In this document: positions 35,486 through 46,896 of the stretch, in pieces | How the letters are laid out: every line of letters starts with the position of its first letter | How positions within the stretch are numbered: the stretch's first letter is position 1 | Assembly: GCA_020746875.1 (NCBI GenBank) | Contig: JAGTJL010000003.1 | Coordinates: 3,224,001 to 3,288,000, forward strand | DNA length: 64,000 nucleotides | Direction of reading: 5' to 3' | Origin: Rhexocercosporidium sp. MPI-PUGE-AT-0058 | Taxonomy: Eukaryota > Ascomycota > Leotiomycetes > Helotiales | Translations under genes and position numbers: made by a program | The notes under the pieces: generated by a model | The model's input: the letters and a program-made list of their open reading frames with translations, nothing else | The model's database searches: none | What the model was told of the DNA's origin: nothing

Positions 35486-36496
35486 AGCTAACGGGGTGGT
35501 GCAGGGCCAGGAGCTGCGGTATACAGGTGGCTAAATGATTCGGCCGTTAGGAGGCTACATCTGCGATACCTTCCGGCTAGGTGACACCCACCATCTGGAA
35601 AGGCCCGGAATAGAAGACCTTGCAGATACCAGTGCGTTATTTCTTGGCGTTGCGGTTCCCTACGCGCTTCAAGATGACGACAGTAACGTGTCTGGGGAGC
35701 GGTAGTTAGCGAGGGGATTTCATAAACACAGCCTTGCTACTCGGACTAAAGTTCAATAGCTCTCGCACCCATGCCTTGTGTTGCTAAGAGTCCTCTACGA
35801 GTTAGCTCTAGATGATGTCGTCGAGCTGGTCTGGAGATGTGGTTGGAGTCGAGATGATCGTGATGTTGGATGTTAGTTAGATGTTGGACGTTGGACGTTG
35901 GACATGGGTGTGGCGTCGTCATCCGCTTGCTGGGATACGAGCGACCATGCAGCGGCCCTCACCGAGCTCGCTTACATACCTCGATACAGCCTCTGGTGGC
36001 ATCGCTCTAGTGATTTCAGCGCGGAAAAACAAATACTATTCCAGCCAAGATAGTGAGCCTCAACCGGGGAAGAGCTTCAGCATCCGGTGAAGACATCTAC
36101 CTCGACTGACCCACCTCCAAACTCAAAAGTGTTTGACCGGAAGGGCTCCACGACATGTTTCATGGCCCAATATACCTTCCAAAATGCGACTGTTTGGACA
36201 AACATCGTGATGATTTCGATAATGTCCAGCAACGTATGGGTACACATGACCATGAATCTCCTGATTGTATGTGGTTGATCGAGTGAGGTGGATGATACAA
36301 GGGGGTTTCTCCCGTTCTTGTGCAGGAGAGGAGAGGAAAGCCAGCTATACGAAGACAATGAAGACAACGAAGACAACGAAGAGAGGTGAGATGGAAAGGC
36401 GCCATGCATAGATTGTATATGGGAAATCCCCCAAATGGTGGAACGTAAGGTACTGCTAATTTTCCTCGAAATTGATTCTCATCTGAAGCGATAACG
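35486..36496. promoter_or_regulatory. divergent promoter region between regulator and kinase-like gene
   Basis: No gene supported. A 9-bp unit related to GAAGACAAC is repeated about three times at 36350-36385, and ATGTTGGACGTTGGACGTTGG is a short tandem run at 35881-35901. Confidence 0.45.
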
Positions 36497-38194
36497 ATGG
36501 CTCAAGCGATAACTCTGTCTCCAGAACTGGCATATCGATCGATTTCTCCTTCTACTGCATTCCTGGACGCTTACCAGGATCCGAAAGAGCAATTTACCGA
36601 CAATAACTTGCCTTGGGACGCGTCCCACTTGAATCCTAAGAACAGAATTGACAGTCTCACATCGGTCGAAACTCCAAAATGGAGGATTGATGGTTGTACC
36701 AGCCTGGGGACTCAATTCTTCTCCGTCCCCGCCTTGACTTCACCTGTACCTCCTCTACGAGTCGACACCTTTCTACCCGATCCAGCCCATTGGCCCGTAA
36801 GGTTACGGCTTGACCTGAATTTGGACGAAGCTTTTCTTTTTCGAGACTCAAGAATCAACCACTTTAGTATTTGTCAACATGTCCTCCGAGCTTTGGAATT
36901 TTGGTCGGCCTCGATATCTGAATTTGAGACTCTATACAAAGAATTGCCTTTTGGATCTAGGATAATGTTCGAAAACATGTCGAAGGATATTCGAAAGATT
37001 CGAATTCGGGTGATACGCACGCACGACCTCGAAAGACGGCTGCTGCCCCTGACAAGCTTGAAGTCGAACAGGATCTTGCCCCTGCCTGAAAATTTGGACA
37101 TCTCAAAGTTGAGTCTTGTTCGCCAGTTGCAAGACAGTGCATCGTTGGTTCGAATTCTTGGATCGGATGAGAAAGATTTTGTGGTCTTCAAGACGCTTTC
37201 AGATACCCCAGATTATCTGTATCACGAGTTGCAAATCCTCCTTTCTATGCCTCAACATGAAAACATCGTCTCCCGACCTCGAAATATCGTCACCAAGCAA
37301 TGCAAGTTCGGAGGGAAGCTTGCTATTCTAGGATTCACAATTGAATATCACAAACAAGGGTCTCTTCGAGACATACTAGCATTTCGACGCCTTCATGGAA
37401 CACTGAATTGGGGCGACCAAATCAAGTGGGCGTCTCAGGTAGTGAGAGCCTTGCAGCATATCAAATTGAAGGGCCCAGGGTGGTATTGTGATCTTCGGCT
37501 CGACAACATTCTCCTCTCCGACAAGGGCGACGTTATCTTGATTGACTTTGAGCAACGAGGGGTACTTCCTGCGTTTGCATCGCCGATTGATAATTACCTG
37601 CAATACATCAATACTCTAATTCACAACCCCTCACTCACTGCCACCACGAGAAAGGAGTTTGTGGATCTATATGACGTGCATCTTAGGCCGTTTATACAGA
37701 AGAGGAGGGATCATTATCGAGGATGCGTGTCATGGATGTGCATGAGTAAGTCAGAAAGAGACGCCTCAGAGATGTACATGCTGGGACGGCTGTTGTGGTG
37801 TATTTTTGAGGGTGTGAGTGCTCCACAGAAAGAGCTTTGGATGGAGTATCTACACGAACCTGACGTTGAGTTCCCCGAGTTCCGCCGTACTCCAAAGCAG
37901 TTGAGGGAGCTCATTCTGAGCTGTGTTCCTGACTGGACCAAAGTGGACAGAACATTGCAACGGCAAGCCTACACACTCAATATCCAAGTGCCAAGTGAAA
38001 ATGACGATCAAGAGGATGAAGATGTTTTTGAAGGCATGCACAGAATGTGGCAGGAAGAGCTTGGTCGTGCCAAAGTCTATTTGCAGAGGCGAGGAGACCA
38101 AGCTGCAGCAAGAAATGTGGAAAATTATGAAAGCAGTAGATTGACTTACGACGATGTCTTCAAGAAACTTCAAGAGAGTTTGCTCGTTGGCTAA
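36497..38194 (+). CDS. atypical protein kinase-like protein
   Basis: Single exon, 565 aa. The N-terminal ~200 residues match nothing I recognise. A kinase fold follows: VVFK (Lys232, beta-3 lysine), YHELQILLSMPQHENIV (Glu244, helix C), WYCDLRLDNILL (catalytic Asp332 and Asn337, with YCD in place of HRD) and VILIDFEQRG (Asp350, with DFE in place of DFG). No clear glycine-rich loop can be seen ahead of Lys232, where the sequence reads VRILGSDEKDF. The C-lobe contains DASEMYMLGRLLWCIFEG, the usual helix-F Asp region, and the C-terminus is acidic then helical. All metal- and ATP-contact residues except the DFG Gly are present, so activity is possible. Similar kinase-like genes are expanded in filamentous fungi, often near HET or NLR-type genes; the role is unknown. 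It is transcribed away from the Zn2Cys6 regulator. Confidence 0.8.
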   Translation: MAQAITLSPELAYRSISPSTAFLDAYQDPKEQFTDNNLPWDASHLNPKNRIDSLTSVETPKWRIDGCTSLGTQFFSVPALTSPVPPLRVDTFLPDPAHWPVRLRLDLNLDEAFLFRDSRINHFSICQHVLRALEFWSASISEFETLYKELPFGSRIMFENMSKDIRKIRIRVIRTHDLERRLLPLTSLKSNRILPLPENLDISKLSLVRQLQDSASLVRILGSDEKDFVVFKTLSDTPDYLYHELQILLSMPQHENIVSRPRNIVTKQCKFGGKLAILGFTIEYHKQGSLRDILAFRRLHGTLNWGDQIKWASQVVRALQHIKLKGPGWYCDLRLDNILLSDKGDVILIDFEQRGVLPAFASPIDNYLQYINTLIHNPSLTATTRKEFVDLYDVHLRPFIQKRRDHYRGCVSWMCMSKSERDASEMYMLGRLLWCIFEGVSAPQKELWMEYLHEPDVEFPEFRRTPKQLRELILSCVPDWTKVDRTLQRQAYTLNIQVPSENDDQEDEDVFEGMHRMWQEELGRAKVYLQRRGDQAAARNVENYESSRLTYDDVFKKLQESLLVG

Positions 38195-39459
38195 ATATTG
38201 CCAAATGACGAATGACTCATGGCTTGACAGGGCTTTCGTTGTTAACCCGTTGGGGAATTAATCGGATTCAAACTGGATAATAATTATATTTGAGACTTCA
38301 ATATTCTCTCTACGCTCTTGAAGTGGAGACTTCTCGTTCTATTCTTGTATATTTTGAGATTCATAATGTCTGACACCTCAAATTCAGTTGAATGCAGTAC
38401 CTCCAAGAGAGACAGGTTCTTTCCCTTGATACCGAAGTCCTCTTTGGGATGAATTCTTTAGTCTCATCTTAATAACCATCTCTTTACTTGTCACATACAC
38501 CAATAGACCTACGGACTTCCTTTAAACTGCAAGAAATAAAACGATCATTGAGCACGAGCCAAAGCTAAGAAACAAGTCTCTAATGCAAAGACTTCCGAAA
38601 CGTCCCTTTCTCTGCGTTGCACAGAAGAGATAACCCAACGATTGTTGTCCTTATTTGTCCGATGAAGAGCGTCCATGGTCCATTGACACGAACATAACTA
38701 GTTGGATTGATAACATGGTAACAACAAAAGACGGAAGAGGCTAACATAGCTTAGAGACCGGAAGCATACCACGAAACTTTTACCTTGCGGCTAAGCAGCC
38801 ACTTGCCGAGCGTCCCAGACACCAGAGAGGTGGGGGTAGAGTTAAAGCAACATAAGAGCGTCTATATTCGTAAGTCGAAGTCTTAGACAAGCCCGCCCCT
38901 CGTCCTTAACACACACTTTGGTCTGAGATCGCCCTCGGCTAGCACTTCAAAAGTAAACACAGAGCCATACCATCATCCAAAAGCACAAGACACTTCCTCG
39001 AACTACCCCACACAACCCGTGATGTTCAGTTTGCATTGACTATCACTTTATTAGGCGTATCACCTCGAATTTGAAAAGTCTAAAACAGACTAGGGTGGCT
39101 CGTGGAGAGGCAGGGTAGATTTCCCCCACACCAATATTTTTCCACATCCTTTCTGTGCCTCGTCATCACAAAACCACACTCTCCAAAAGTCAAGGCATCT
39201 GTCCATTACATAAGCACCTAAATGGGATTTCCTTCCTGCTCCCATTTTCTGAACAAGAGCGCGCCATTCAAGTCTTCGGCCACGAGAAGCCAGAACAATC
39301 TAACCCTCGCTCGTCAGCCACGATCCCTACTCTCCGCCTCCAGCCAACGCAACATCCCTCTAAAGCTACAAAACCAGTCGAATATACCAGAACGTTACGG
39401 GAACACGGGTCTCTCTTGCCACCTCGACATTCCTATAAGAACGCATCATCTCTCGAGCC
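38195..39459. other. intergenic region
   Basis: 1.27 kb between two same-strand genes. Short frames at 39155-39565 and 39222-39485 precede the next gene and overlap its 5' UTR and start; they are not supported. No repeat or motif stood out. Confidence 0.5.
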
Positions 39460-40734
39460 ATGTCTTCCTCCAAACACCTCCCTAGCACCTCCGAAGACGA
39501 TCACACCTTCTCCAATCTCCTCCCTATCAATCTTTCAACCCTCACCATCGAGAACAACAATCTGAAATCCAGGAACGCAAAGTTGAGACACCGTGTCGCA
39601 GCCAGAGATGAGAAAATCGAGGTCTACAAGAAGGATGTGAAGGGATATGCTTCGGCAATTGAAAAATTGAAGGAGAAAGTCTCTGGAATGGCAGAAAAAC
39701 GACAAGACAAAGAAGGCTCGGTGAAAACTGGAATGCGGAGAGAATATGTGGCCCCGACCGTTGACATGGGATTACGACGCGATATCGGGGATATGGCTAT
39801 AGGAGTTGGACCGCTACAGATCATTGGGGGTGAAGTGGCTGCAGGAGATAATGGCGATGAAGGAGGGGAGGACCAAAACTCCGATTCTGCTACAGATGAC
39901 GATGACGAGCATGGCGGGGTGAAATTGGAGGAGGAAGATGCTTCGATCTCGGAGGTTGGTGAGGAGATAGATGATCTGAATATTAAGAAAGGTGAGCAAG
40001 GCCATTGCTTGCAAGGCAACACAGACAACGTAGAGGATACAGGTGTGTTCGAAAGCACAGGAGCACCAGAGTTCAACCTAGTCGCGGCTCGCCAAAACAT
40101 TTTACACCAACTCCAAAACCTACCAATTAGCTTAGGAGGACAAGAATTCATCGTCACTCGACCTACCGCAACGGCTACCAATCTCGCAGCAACTGAACTA
40201 CAACTCCAACTCCTTCATATCATTGCTGCCCACGATCTCAAACTTCGTAATCGACACCTCCAGGGCAGCATCAAAGGTTCTACACACACACAAGAAGGAA
40301 ATTTGGCTGCTCATTCCGGGGAAATCTTGGTTGACATGGCACATTTTGTTTTGGGAAACATCAAAGACAAGGAGCTGCTGGTTAAAGTTTACGGCCAAGA
40401 CGTACGTCGTATCCTGATCGACTTCACCACTCCTGGTCCATGTGTCATGTCACAGAAGGAGATCCAAATCTTGAATCTTCGAGGTTCGATGTTTGCTGAG
40501 CTGGGTGCGACGACGTTGGGCTGGTGGTCTCAAGCAGACGCTGCTAGAAGACTTGCTAGGTTTAGGAAGCTGGAGCAAGAGTTACGAGCATTGCGGAATG
40601 TGATTGATACGATGCATGGAGATAAAGTGCGTGCGATTGGAGTCTTTGAAAGAAATGAAGAGGTTGCCAAGATAGTCAAGGAGATGATATCAATTGCAGA
40701 CAGAGTTAGGGGTTTCCGGGCTAAAGGACGGTGA
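39460..40734 (+). CDS. hypothetical protein with coiled coil and acidic linker
   Basis: Single exon, 424 aa, family not recognised. Residues ~27-80 form a coiled coil (ENNNLKSRNAKLRHRVAARD and on). Residues ~130-190 are strongly acidic and disordered (NGDEGGEDQNSDSATDDDDE). The C-terminal ~220 residues are helical with regular Leu/Ile spacing (AATELQLQLLHIIAAHDLKL; ARRLARFRKLEQELRALRNV). No signal peptide, membrane segment or catalytic motif. Coding character is good: an open frame with an ATG near the coiled-coil start and low-complexity features typical of fungal nuclear or cytoplasmic scaffold proteins. A function cannot be assigned. Confidence 0.7.
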   Translation: MSSSKHLPSTSEDDHTFSNLLPINLSTLTIENNNLKSRNAKLRHRVAARDEKIEVYKKDVKGYASAIEKLKEKVSGMAEKRQDKEGSVKTGMRREYVAPTVDMGLRRDIGDMAIGVGPLQIIGGEVAAGDNGDEGGEDQNSDSATDDDDEHGGVKLEEEDASISEVGEEIDDLNIKKGEQGHCLQGNTDNVEDTGVFESTGAPEFNLVAARQNILHQLQNLPISLGGQEFIVTRPTATATNLAATELQLQLLHIIAAHDLKLRNRHLQGSIKGSTHTQEGNLAAHSGEILVDMAHFVLGNIKDKELLVKVYGQDVRRILIDFTTPGPCVMSQKEIQILNLRGSMFAELGATTLGWWSQADAARRLARFRKLEQELRALRNVIDTMHGDKVRAIGVFERNEEVAKIVKEMISIADRVRGFRAKGR

Positions 40735-42650
40735 AGCTCCAGGGTAATTGGACTTCTATTGGCTACAACTTGCATCGTTGGAACTTGGCCTTAGAGAATT
40801 TTGAAATGTTAGTTGTGTACTATAGTGAAAAACGGTCACAGGAGTGGCAGAAGGGCATATGTGCTTGAATTAGTACCGAATGCAGACACTCCATAATCAA
40901 AATCGCCATTACCAATAATGACTTGACCAGAAAGTTGAAGTATGTGACGAATTTTATTTGCAATAGCACAGCAGTATTCGTTTGGCACTCACGAAACCCT
41001 AAGCCCTATAGCATTCCAAACCCAATTTTTAGTCATCACTGTTGTGTGGTTTTCATCCTGGCAGAAGTTTGAGAGAGTTACGATAATAGGAACAGAGAGC
41101 TTAGAGCTTACAATCACTAGCTTCCCATGTAGACCTGTATCATGGGCAGCTACATGTGAGCGGATACTCCGTAACTTTGATTTTCGGAATTCTTGTGCGG
41201 AGCCGATGCACCCTCATCGGCAAACCGTTCCTCCTTCCGCTCCATCTCACTTCAGACATCTGCTTTAAAGTGGGTGCATGTTATAAGCTCTTGGAGTGTT
41301 AAATTTTGAAGAGCTATAGAACTGCATATGAATGTCGAACACATCGCTTAATTAATGATTATCTGATTAGAGGTAGTGCAATTAGGACAATCACTTCCCT
41401 GGTCCCTGGAAAGTCTAAGCGAGGAAAGGTCACGGCTGTCCTGCGATGAAACTACAAACTTGTCACAGAAAAAGGTCTGAATATTGAGTTCATTGATCAA
41501 GAGAAACTGTTTGATTGAAAGCCATCGGCAAGTATGTGGCCCCTTTCAATAGGCTTTCCAATACCCTCAACAAGTGCTTCCACGCCTGTAGACGGGAAAT
41601 GCGCTTGACGTTGAACCTAGGCTTAGCGGGTTCTTAAGGCACGCAAATTATTTGGGGTGTTACGACACCAATAGCAAGCACTGAGTAAAGAGTGCTCAAG
41701 CTTGTACAATGGAAGCTGTAGATTCACCGAAGGAGGGTTAGTCTTCTCTAGTCATGGAGTGAGATCTTCGAGCCTTATACATGCCTCGTCTAGGACGGAA
41801 TTCATCGTACAACTCTTTGAACCCCTTCTTTAATTGATAAGCTACCGTCTGGGACTTTTCAGCCTGACCTGAGCAGCAAAAGGAAATGAGGGGCTGGTTT
41901 GTGTTGCCCTGCATTCTCTGTCTCGTTTCGCTTAACCACGTAAACAAAGTCATAGCCTAACCATACCACCCAGGTTTGACCCCAGTCACCCCAGACATGA
42001 AACCGCATGGGAACGCAATTTACCACCGATGCGTACCTGTAATGAGTAAGTGCTCAACCGCTTTCTATCAGCTAATATGATCCCTTCTGTCTCAAATATT
42101 TATTTCATTACATCAAATCTTGATACCAGTCTTCTCCATAGTGACAGAAAGATCTCAAATTCACCCCTCCCTCATCTTCACCTGATCACCCCAATATACT
42201 CAACAACAATTTCCCCGCTCTTGGGAAGTAGAAGTTGGCTCCGGCCACACCGCTCTAATAAAGTGCACGCGACTGCACCGTTATCTAGAGTCGCACGATC
42301 GCGAATCGCAATGGCGCAAAGACTACACCATTCATCGACACCCTCCGGGTTCATTCGTCTGGAGAAACCAATAACTGTATGTCCGTCTGTCCTCTTCCGA
42401 CCACGGGGATATCTTCGTTTTATCCATATCCACCGACCCTGATTTGGCTTCCAGGGTAGGCGCGAGTGTGAGCGTGAGACAGCCGGTACGAGTACTCTAC
42501 ACATAACCTGCCCCTTTTCCCGTAGCTCGAGCCTTTTCTTGAACCTGCTCATGTCACATCGTCTCTGTGCCTGCATCGTCTGGTTCTTCTTCTTAGCCCG
42601 AGTTTCTCGTCACCGCTTCTGTTTGTTAGAGCATCAAATTGCCTTGAAAG
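40735..42650. other. intergenic region
   Basis: 1.9 kb with only short unsupported frames, for example 41738-41953 minus and 42050-42442 plus. Nothing recognisable. Confidence 0.5.
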
Positions 42651-43256
42651 ATGGATCCGGCCGTCGGTCCTGGCCCGGATGCCAGGTGTGCTCCGTCGTA
42701 TTTGATTCCGTGTGGGGTACTTGCGGGTCTGACTCTTGGTCTTTACCTGCGGATGGGGACATTCTACGCCTCGATTAGGATTCAGTCATTGATTTCCACT
42801 AGTTGGGTTGCAATGAAATTCTTCAGTTGTAAACCAGTGAGGGCATTCTGGGAGCCTGTACTGTGCATTAAATGCTGGCCACGGGGTGTCACTCTTGTAT
42901 ATGGCTGGCTCACTACTTGTTAGTCCTCTTTCTAATTTACAGATGACCATGACTGACGAAACAGGCGTGTTCATCTTGATGGGTTTCACAGTCGCTACTA
43001 TGCTACTGAAACACGAGAACACTTAACCAGCTTCGCGCTCATCAGATGTCTCATGGCATTGGGACTCGTCGCTACTATTATCGCAGGAATTAAGACGAAG
43101 GCTTTTAAAAATGCCTACCTTGCAGATCCACATTCCGAGACCCTTGACGGTTCGAGTGGGCTAAGCTGGAAGAGTTGGTGGGCGTCATTGCAGCTTGTAT
43201 GCCATGCCTCAAAGCCTCAGCAGAGACACTTCTTCGACAAGCTGGGATTTTGTTAG
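42651..43256 (+). pseudogene. possible remnant of a fungal rhodopsin-like (7-TM) membrane protein gene
   Basis: From ATG 42651 the frame starts MDPAVGPGPDARCAPSYLI and then a hydrophobic segment, resembling the N-terminus of the large fungal integral-membrane family often labelled rhodopsin domain. FFSCKPVRAFWEP matches the family's loop with a conserved Cys and the FW(D/E)P motif. A further hydrophobic block (VFILMGFTVATMLLKHE) follows, then stops, and another (LMALGLVATIIAGIKTKAF) lies in a third frame. Far too little sequence remains between the blocks for seven helices, so if the family is right the gene is deleted and broken. Identification is tentative. Confidence 0.3.
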
Positions 43257-44083
43257 ATGACGATGCCTAGTCTTGTTGAACCTCGCTAGTTCAATAGAAA
43301 ATACCCCGATGGGCACAACGACGCAAATTAGTGCTTCAAAATCTACGCAGATCATCGCCTTTGGCAGCCAGCAGGGTATACTGCGGAGATCGAAGTAGAT
43401 CAAATGGACAGAGGGGCTTGTGACCCACGTCAAAATGTCGCGGATAGTGGGAGTTATTAGGATATTTGGGACCGCATCAAGGAAGTAACAGGATGTGAGG
43501 TATAGAGGTTGGGCACTGGTGTAGGAAAGATGGGTTGCATTTTGCATAGAGGAGGTTGTGGACCTAGGGTTGGGGACTTGAACCGTAACTAGAGCTGGGA
43601 CTAGGACTGGGAATGGATTTGACAAAGTTGGGATTGATATCGGGACTGAAACGGAATTGAATTGGAGTGGTTGGTGCTGGAGCAGAATAGTAGCTTGCAA
43701 TGGAGCCACTGGACTTTGGCTTTTGACAGCAGAAAGGAATGAATACCCAAACTTGAACTCGAGAGCGTCAAAAACGTATCCGAAACATGGAGACTTCAAC
43801 AAGATTGAAATAAAAGCAAGAAGATACTTCAGTTGCACACAGAAACCTATATGCTTCATAGTTGCTGGGTATTAATTAGCCATACCTCCAACGCCCATTC
43901 AATGCCAGTTGTTTCTATCGTAATGTGGTGAGGGGCGCATGCGAATCCAATTGAAGTTACTTTTCCCAATGTCCCAAACGCCATATATGCCATGTAGCTG
44001 GACCCTCCGAGTGTGGTGATACTCATGTGCCATCCATACGAATAACTCACGCCATCAGCACCCTTCTCTGTTTGCGCAACCAC
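43257..44083. other. gene-free stretch with an unsupported minus-strand ORF
   Basis: A 216-codon minus frame (43209-43859) and a 75-codon one (43856-44083) are open, but their translation is compositionally odd, matches nothing I recognise, and the first overlaps the remnant on the other strand. Left unannotated as genes. Confidence 0.4.
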
Positions 44084-44496
44084 TCATGATATAGCATCAA
44101 CCTCCATCTGATCACCTGTCGACTTCTCTGGCTTAGCCTTTGCCTTCGTTGTCTTCGGCGCATCTACAATCCAAACCATCAGTATACACACTCTCCAATT
44201 TCCATTCTCATTCCCATTCCCAAGACCTACTCACCAGTCATCTCCACCTCTCCTTCCTGCTCCATGGCCTTCTCAAGCGCTCTCCTCCTCGCATTGTTCT
44301 GCAGTTTCTGTAACTTCCTCGCTTTCTTCCCCGAAATAGGTGCTAATGGCCCGCTCGTTGGGTGCAGGACATCGCTTCGAGCTGTTCCGCGAGGGTTCTT
44401 GGAGATTCTGTTCGCTGCGTTGCGCTTTTGGACTTTTGCTCGGCCGGCGGTCTTGCGCTGCTTGTTGGGGACGTTGGGGTTTCCACGGGAAGGCAT
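44084..44496 (-). CDS. Alb1-like 60S ribosome-biogenesis factor
   Basis: Model: complement(join(44084..44163,44235..44496)), 113 aa, one 71-nt intron. Small, very basic nuclear-type protein: N-terminal MPSRGNPNVPNKQRKTAGRA, a conserved SDVLHPTSGPLAPISGKKAR, a basic helix (LQKLQNNARRRALEKAMEQE), then an acidic/Lys-rich tail. Size, charge and the LHPTSGPLAP block fit the Alb1 family, which in yeast partners Arx1 on pre-60S particles during nuclear export. I am recalling the family rather than having searched it. The start chosen is the ATG at 44496; the frame remains open upstream to 44589 but that part lacks family character. It shares a 359-bp promoter with the divergent Hob3 gene. Confidence 0.65.
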
Positions 44497-44855
44497 CGTG
44501 AGGGATTCGCAGGTATTTTGGTGTTCGGGGAGAGGTGTTGTGGGGGGAGGGTCCTGGGTTGTTCGAGGAAGTGAAGTGAAGTGAAGCAAGCTGCAAAAGT
44601 CGAAAATATTTCGAGATTCTTGGCGAGTTCAATTGTACAGCAAATGTTTGGCGGGGTGGGTGAACGGCTGCACGGCACAGCCACAGGAACCTCGTCACTC
44701 TGGGCTGGGCTGCCTCACTCTCTTCTTCTCACTGACATTTGGCTGCCAACTCCCACCACAACACCATTGCAACATCGTGACGAGCAGCAGCATTACAGTA
44801 CAACTCTCGTTCAATCCCCTCCTCAAGCACATCGATACCTATACCTACCACCACG
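44497..44855. promoter_or_regulatory. compact bidirectional promoter (Alb1-like / Hob3)
   Basis: 359 bp between two divergent start codons, so both housekeeping genes must be driven from here. No specific factor site is claimed. Confidence 0.6.
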
Positions 44856-45835
44856 ATGTCTTGGGCTGGTACGTCTCCACCCCTTTCGCGCTGCCAACCC
44901 CGCTGACATGTTGAAGGATTCAAGAAAAATGTCAACCGGGCCACGACCCAGGTGATGATGAAGACGGGACATGTAGAGAAGACAAACGATCGCGACTACG
45001 AGGTGGAGGAGCGAAGATACCGGACAATGGAGGCGGCGTCGATGCGATTGCAGAAGGAAGCAAAGGGGTACTTGGATTCGTTACGAGGTGAGCGCGGATT
45101 TGTTGGCAATGGATGAGTGAAGGGGCTGATGGGTATAGCCATGACTGCCTCCCAAATGCGAATTGCAGAGACCATCGACGCTTTCTACGGTGACGCAGGT
45201 GCAAAAGATGGTGTCAGTAGGAGTTACAAGCAAGCAGTCGAGGATCTAGATGCGGAGACAATCAAAGCGCTGGATGGTCCATACCGGTATGTTCGGAAGC
45301 ACATTAGTAGGACCTATCTAACGTCTGCAGTACGACTGTTCTCGAGCCAATCTCGAGGTTCTGTGCCTATTTCCCAGATATCAACGAGTGTAAGTGCCTG
45401 GCCTGAGTCTACATACCAACTTCAAACTGACCGTACCTAGGTATCAAGAAACGGAACCACAAACTCCTAGACTACGACGCAATGCGAGCCAAGGTTAAGA
45501 AACTCGTCGAGAAGCCCGACAAAGACGTCACCAAACTCCCGCGCGCCGAGAAGGAAACCGAAATGGCCAAAGCAGCCTACGAACAACTAAACGAGCAACT
45601 TTCCACCGAACTCCCACAAGTCATCGATCTGCGCGTACCCTATCTGGATCCTAGCTTCGAGGCCCTTGTAAAGATCCAGCTGCGGTTCTGCGCCGAAGCG
45701 TATTCGAGAATGGCACAGGTTCAACAATACTTGGATGCGGATACTAGAGAGCAATATGCCCAAGGGCATCTTGATAACCGTGTTGAGGAGGTATTGCAGG
45801 AGATTCGGGATTTGAGCATCAGTGGCACGGTTTAA
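44856..45835 (+). CDS. hob3: BAR-domain protein, Hob3/Rvs161 (amphiphysin-like)
   Basis: Membrane-curving BAR protein that works with a partner amphiphysin (Rvs167/Hob1) in endocytosis and actin-patch organisation at the cell cortex. Model: join(44856..44868,44917..45087,45139..45286,45331..45389,45441..45835), 261 aa, the expected length for Rvs161/Hob3, which is a BAR domain without SH3. Motifs in order: MSWA joined to GFKKNVNRATTQVMMKTGHV, EKTNDRDYEVEERRYRTME, GYLDSLRAMTASQMRIAETI, FYGDAG, EPISRFCAYFPDINECIKKR, NHKLLDYDAMRAKVKKLVEK and DLRVPYLDPSFEALVKIQLR. The first coding exon is only 13 nt (MSWA), so automated callers may miss it. All four introns are GT-AG. Intact. Confidence 0.95.
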
Positions 45836-46896
45836 GAAGGGCTGTAATACCAGGATTGGAGTATGGCGTTTTAGAAGTATTAATGAGCTAAATACGATAC
45901 GTTCAACACAAGATGCTGGAACCTTCTCCATAAATGTGGCTAGATGATGCTGTGGTAAGAGGGTTCTGGGAACTAATGTTCAATTCCTAACTCTCAAGGA
46001 AATGTAACGGGTCTGTCTGTTTCTTTAATAAGCCCCGAGAAAGCCAAGGTCCATTGATAGGAGGGTGGAACCAAAGGTCAACCATTTATTCGGTAGCTGA
46101 AAAGCATTGGATATTGGATACAGGAGCCGCTCAAGCAATCAACACAGAATACCCAGCTCTCCAAAATTACGGATTAAAGACCATAACATTGCAACAAGGA
46201 GGAGAGGAGGGAAGTAGTGGTACACATACGGAATGACACTCAGAAACCCAGCTTTTCCCACGTTCACAAAAGGAAGCTACAACGAAAATTCTGGATAGGG
46301 AATCCTGGAAAATGTAATGTAAATCAAATTCGAAGATGTTGACACACAAGAAAAGGCTTCGGTCAGAGAGAACCAGGGCACATCAAAGACTTATTCGCTC
46401 AAGGAAAGATATTTCATGCTTACCTGCACGACACTTTTTGGGTGAAGCAACTGCTCAATGCCTGGGAACTAAGCAGATAAAGAAATGGAGCCGAAAAACA
46501 AATCTTGATATGCCAAGGGGAACCCATATGCTCCTCTTCTCCCCCATTCACGTCTTATACATATTTGATCCTCTCATTCCATGACAAGTATAGGAGAGTG
46601 TTGAGGATTTGAGGATTTGAGCTCAAGCCAGTTGCTAGATATCGACATGGACTCCTCGGGCTCCCAGACGACGTTCTTCCAGAAGTTCTATCTACTGGTG
46701 CTCCAGTCAAATAGAATATAAAGGTAGAGGTGGCTCAAGCAAGTCACTTCCAAAAACCTCAAGAACAGATAAAAGCAAAGAAGTGGTATTGACGCAACCT
46801 ACAAACCAAACCAGACCCACACCCCTCAACAAAAACCACTGCTATAAAGCGCCATTACCACCATGCTATCCTTTTTTCACACCCATACCACCCCAT
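45836..46896. other. intergenic region between convergent genes
   Basis: 1.06 kb; no supported gene and no clear repeat. It holds the 3' flanks of Hob3 and of the FAD oxidoreductase. Confidence 0.5.

Noticed and set aside
43209..43859. 216-codon minus ORF as a gene
   Set aside because: No recognisable family, odd composition, no splice partner, and overlap with a remnant on the opposite strand.
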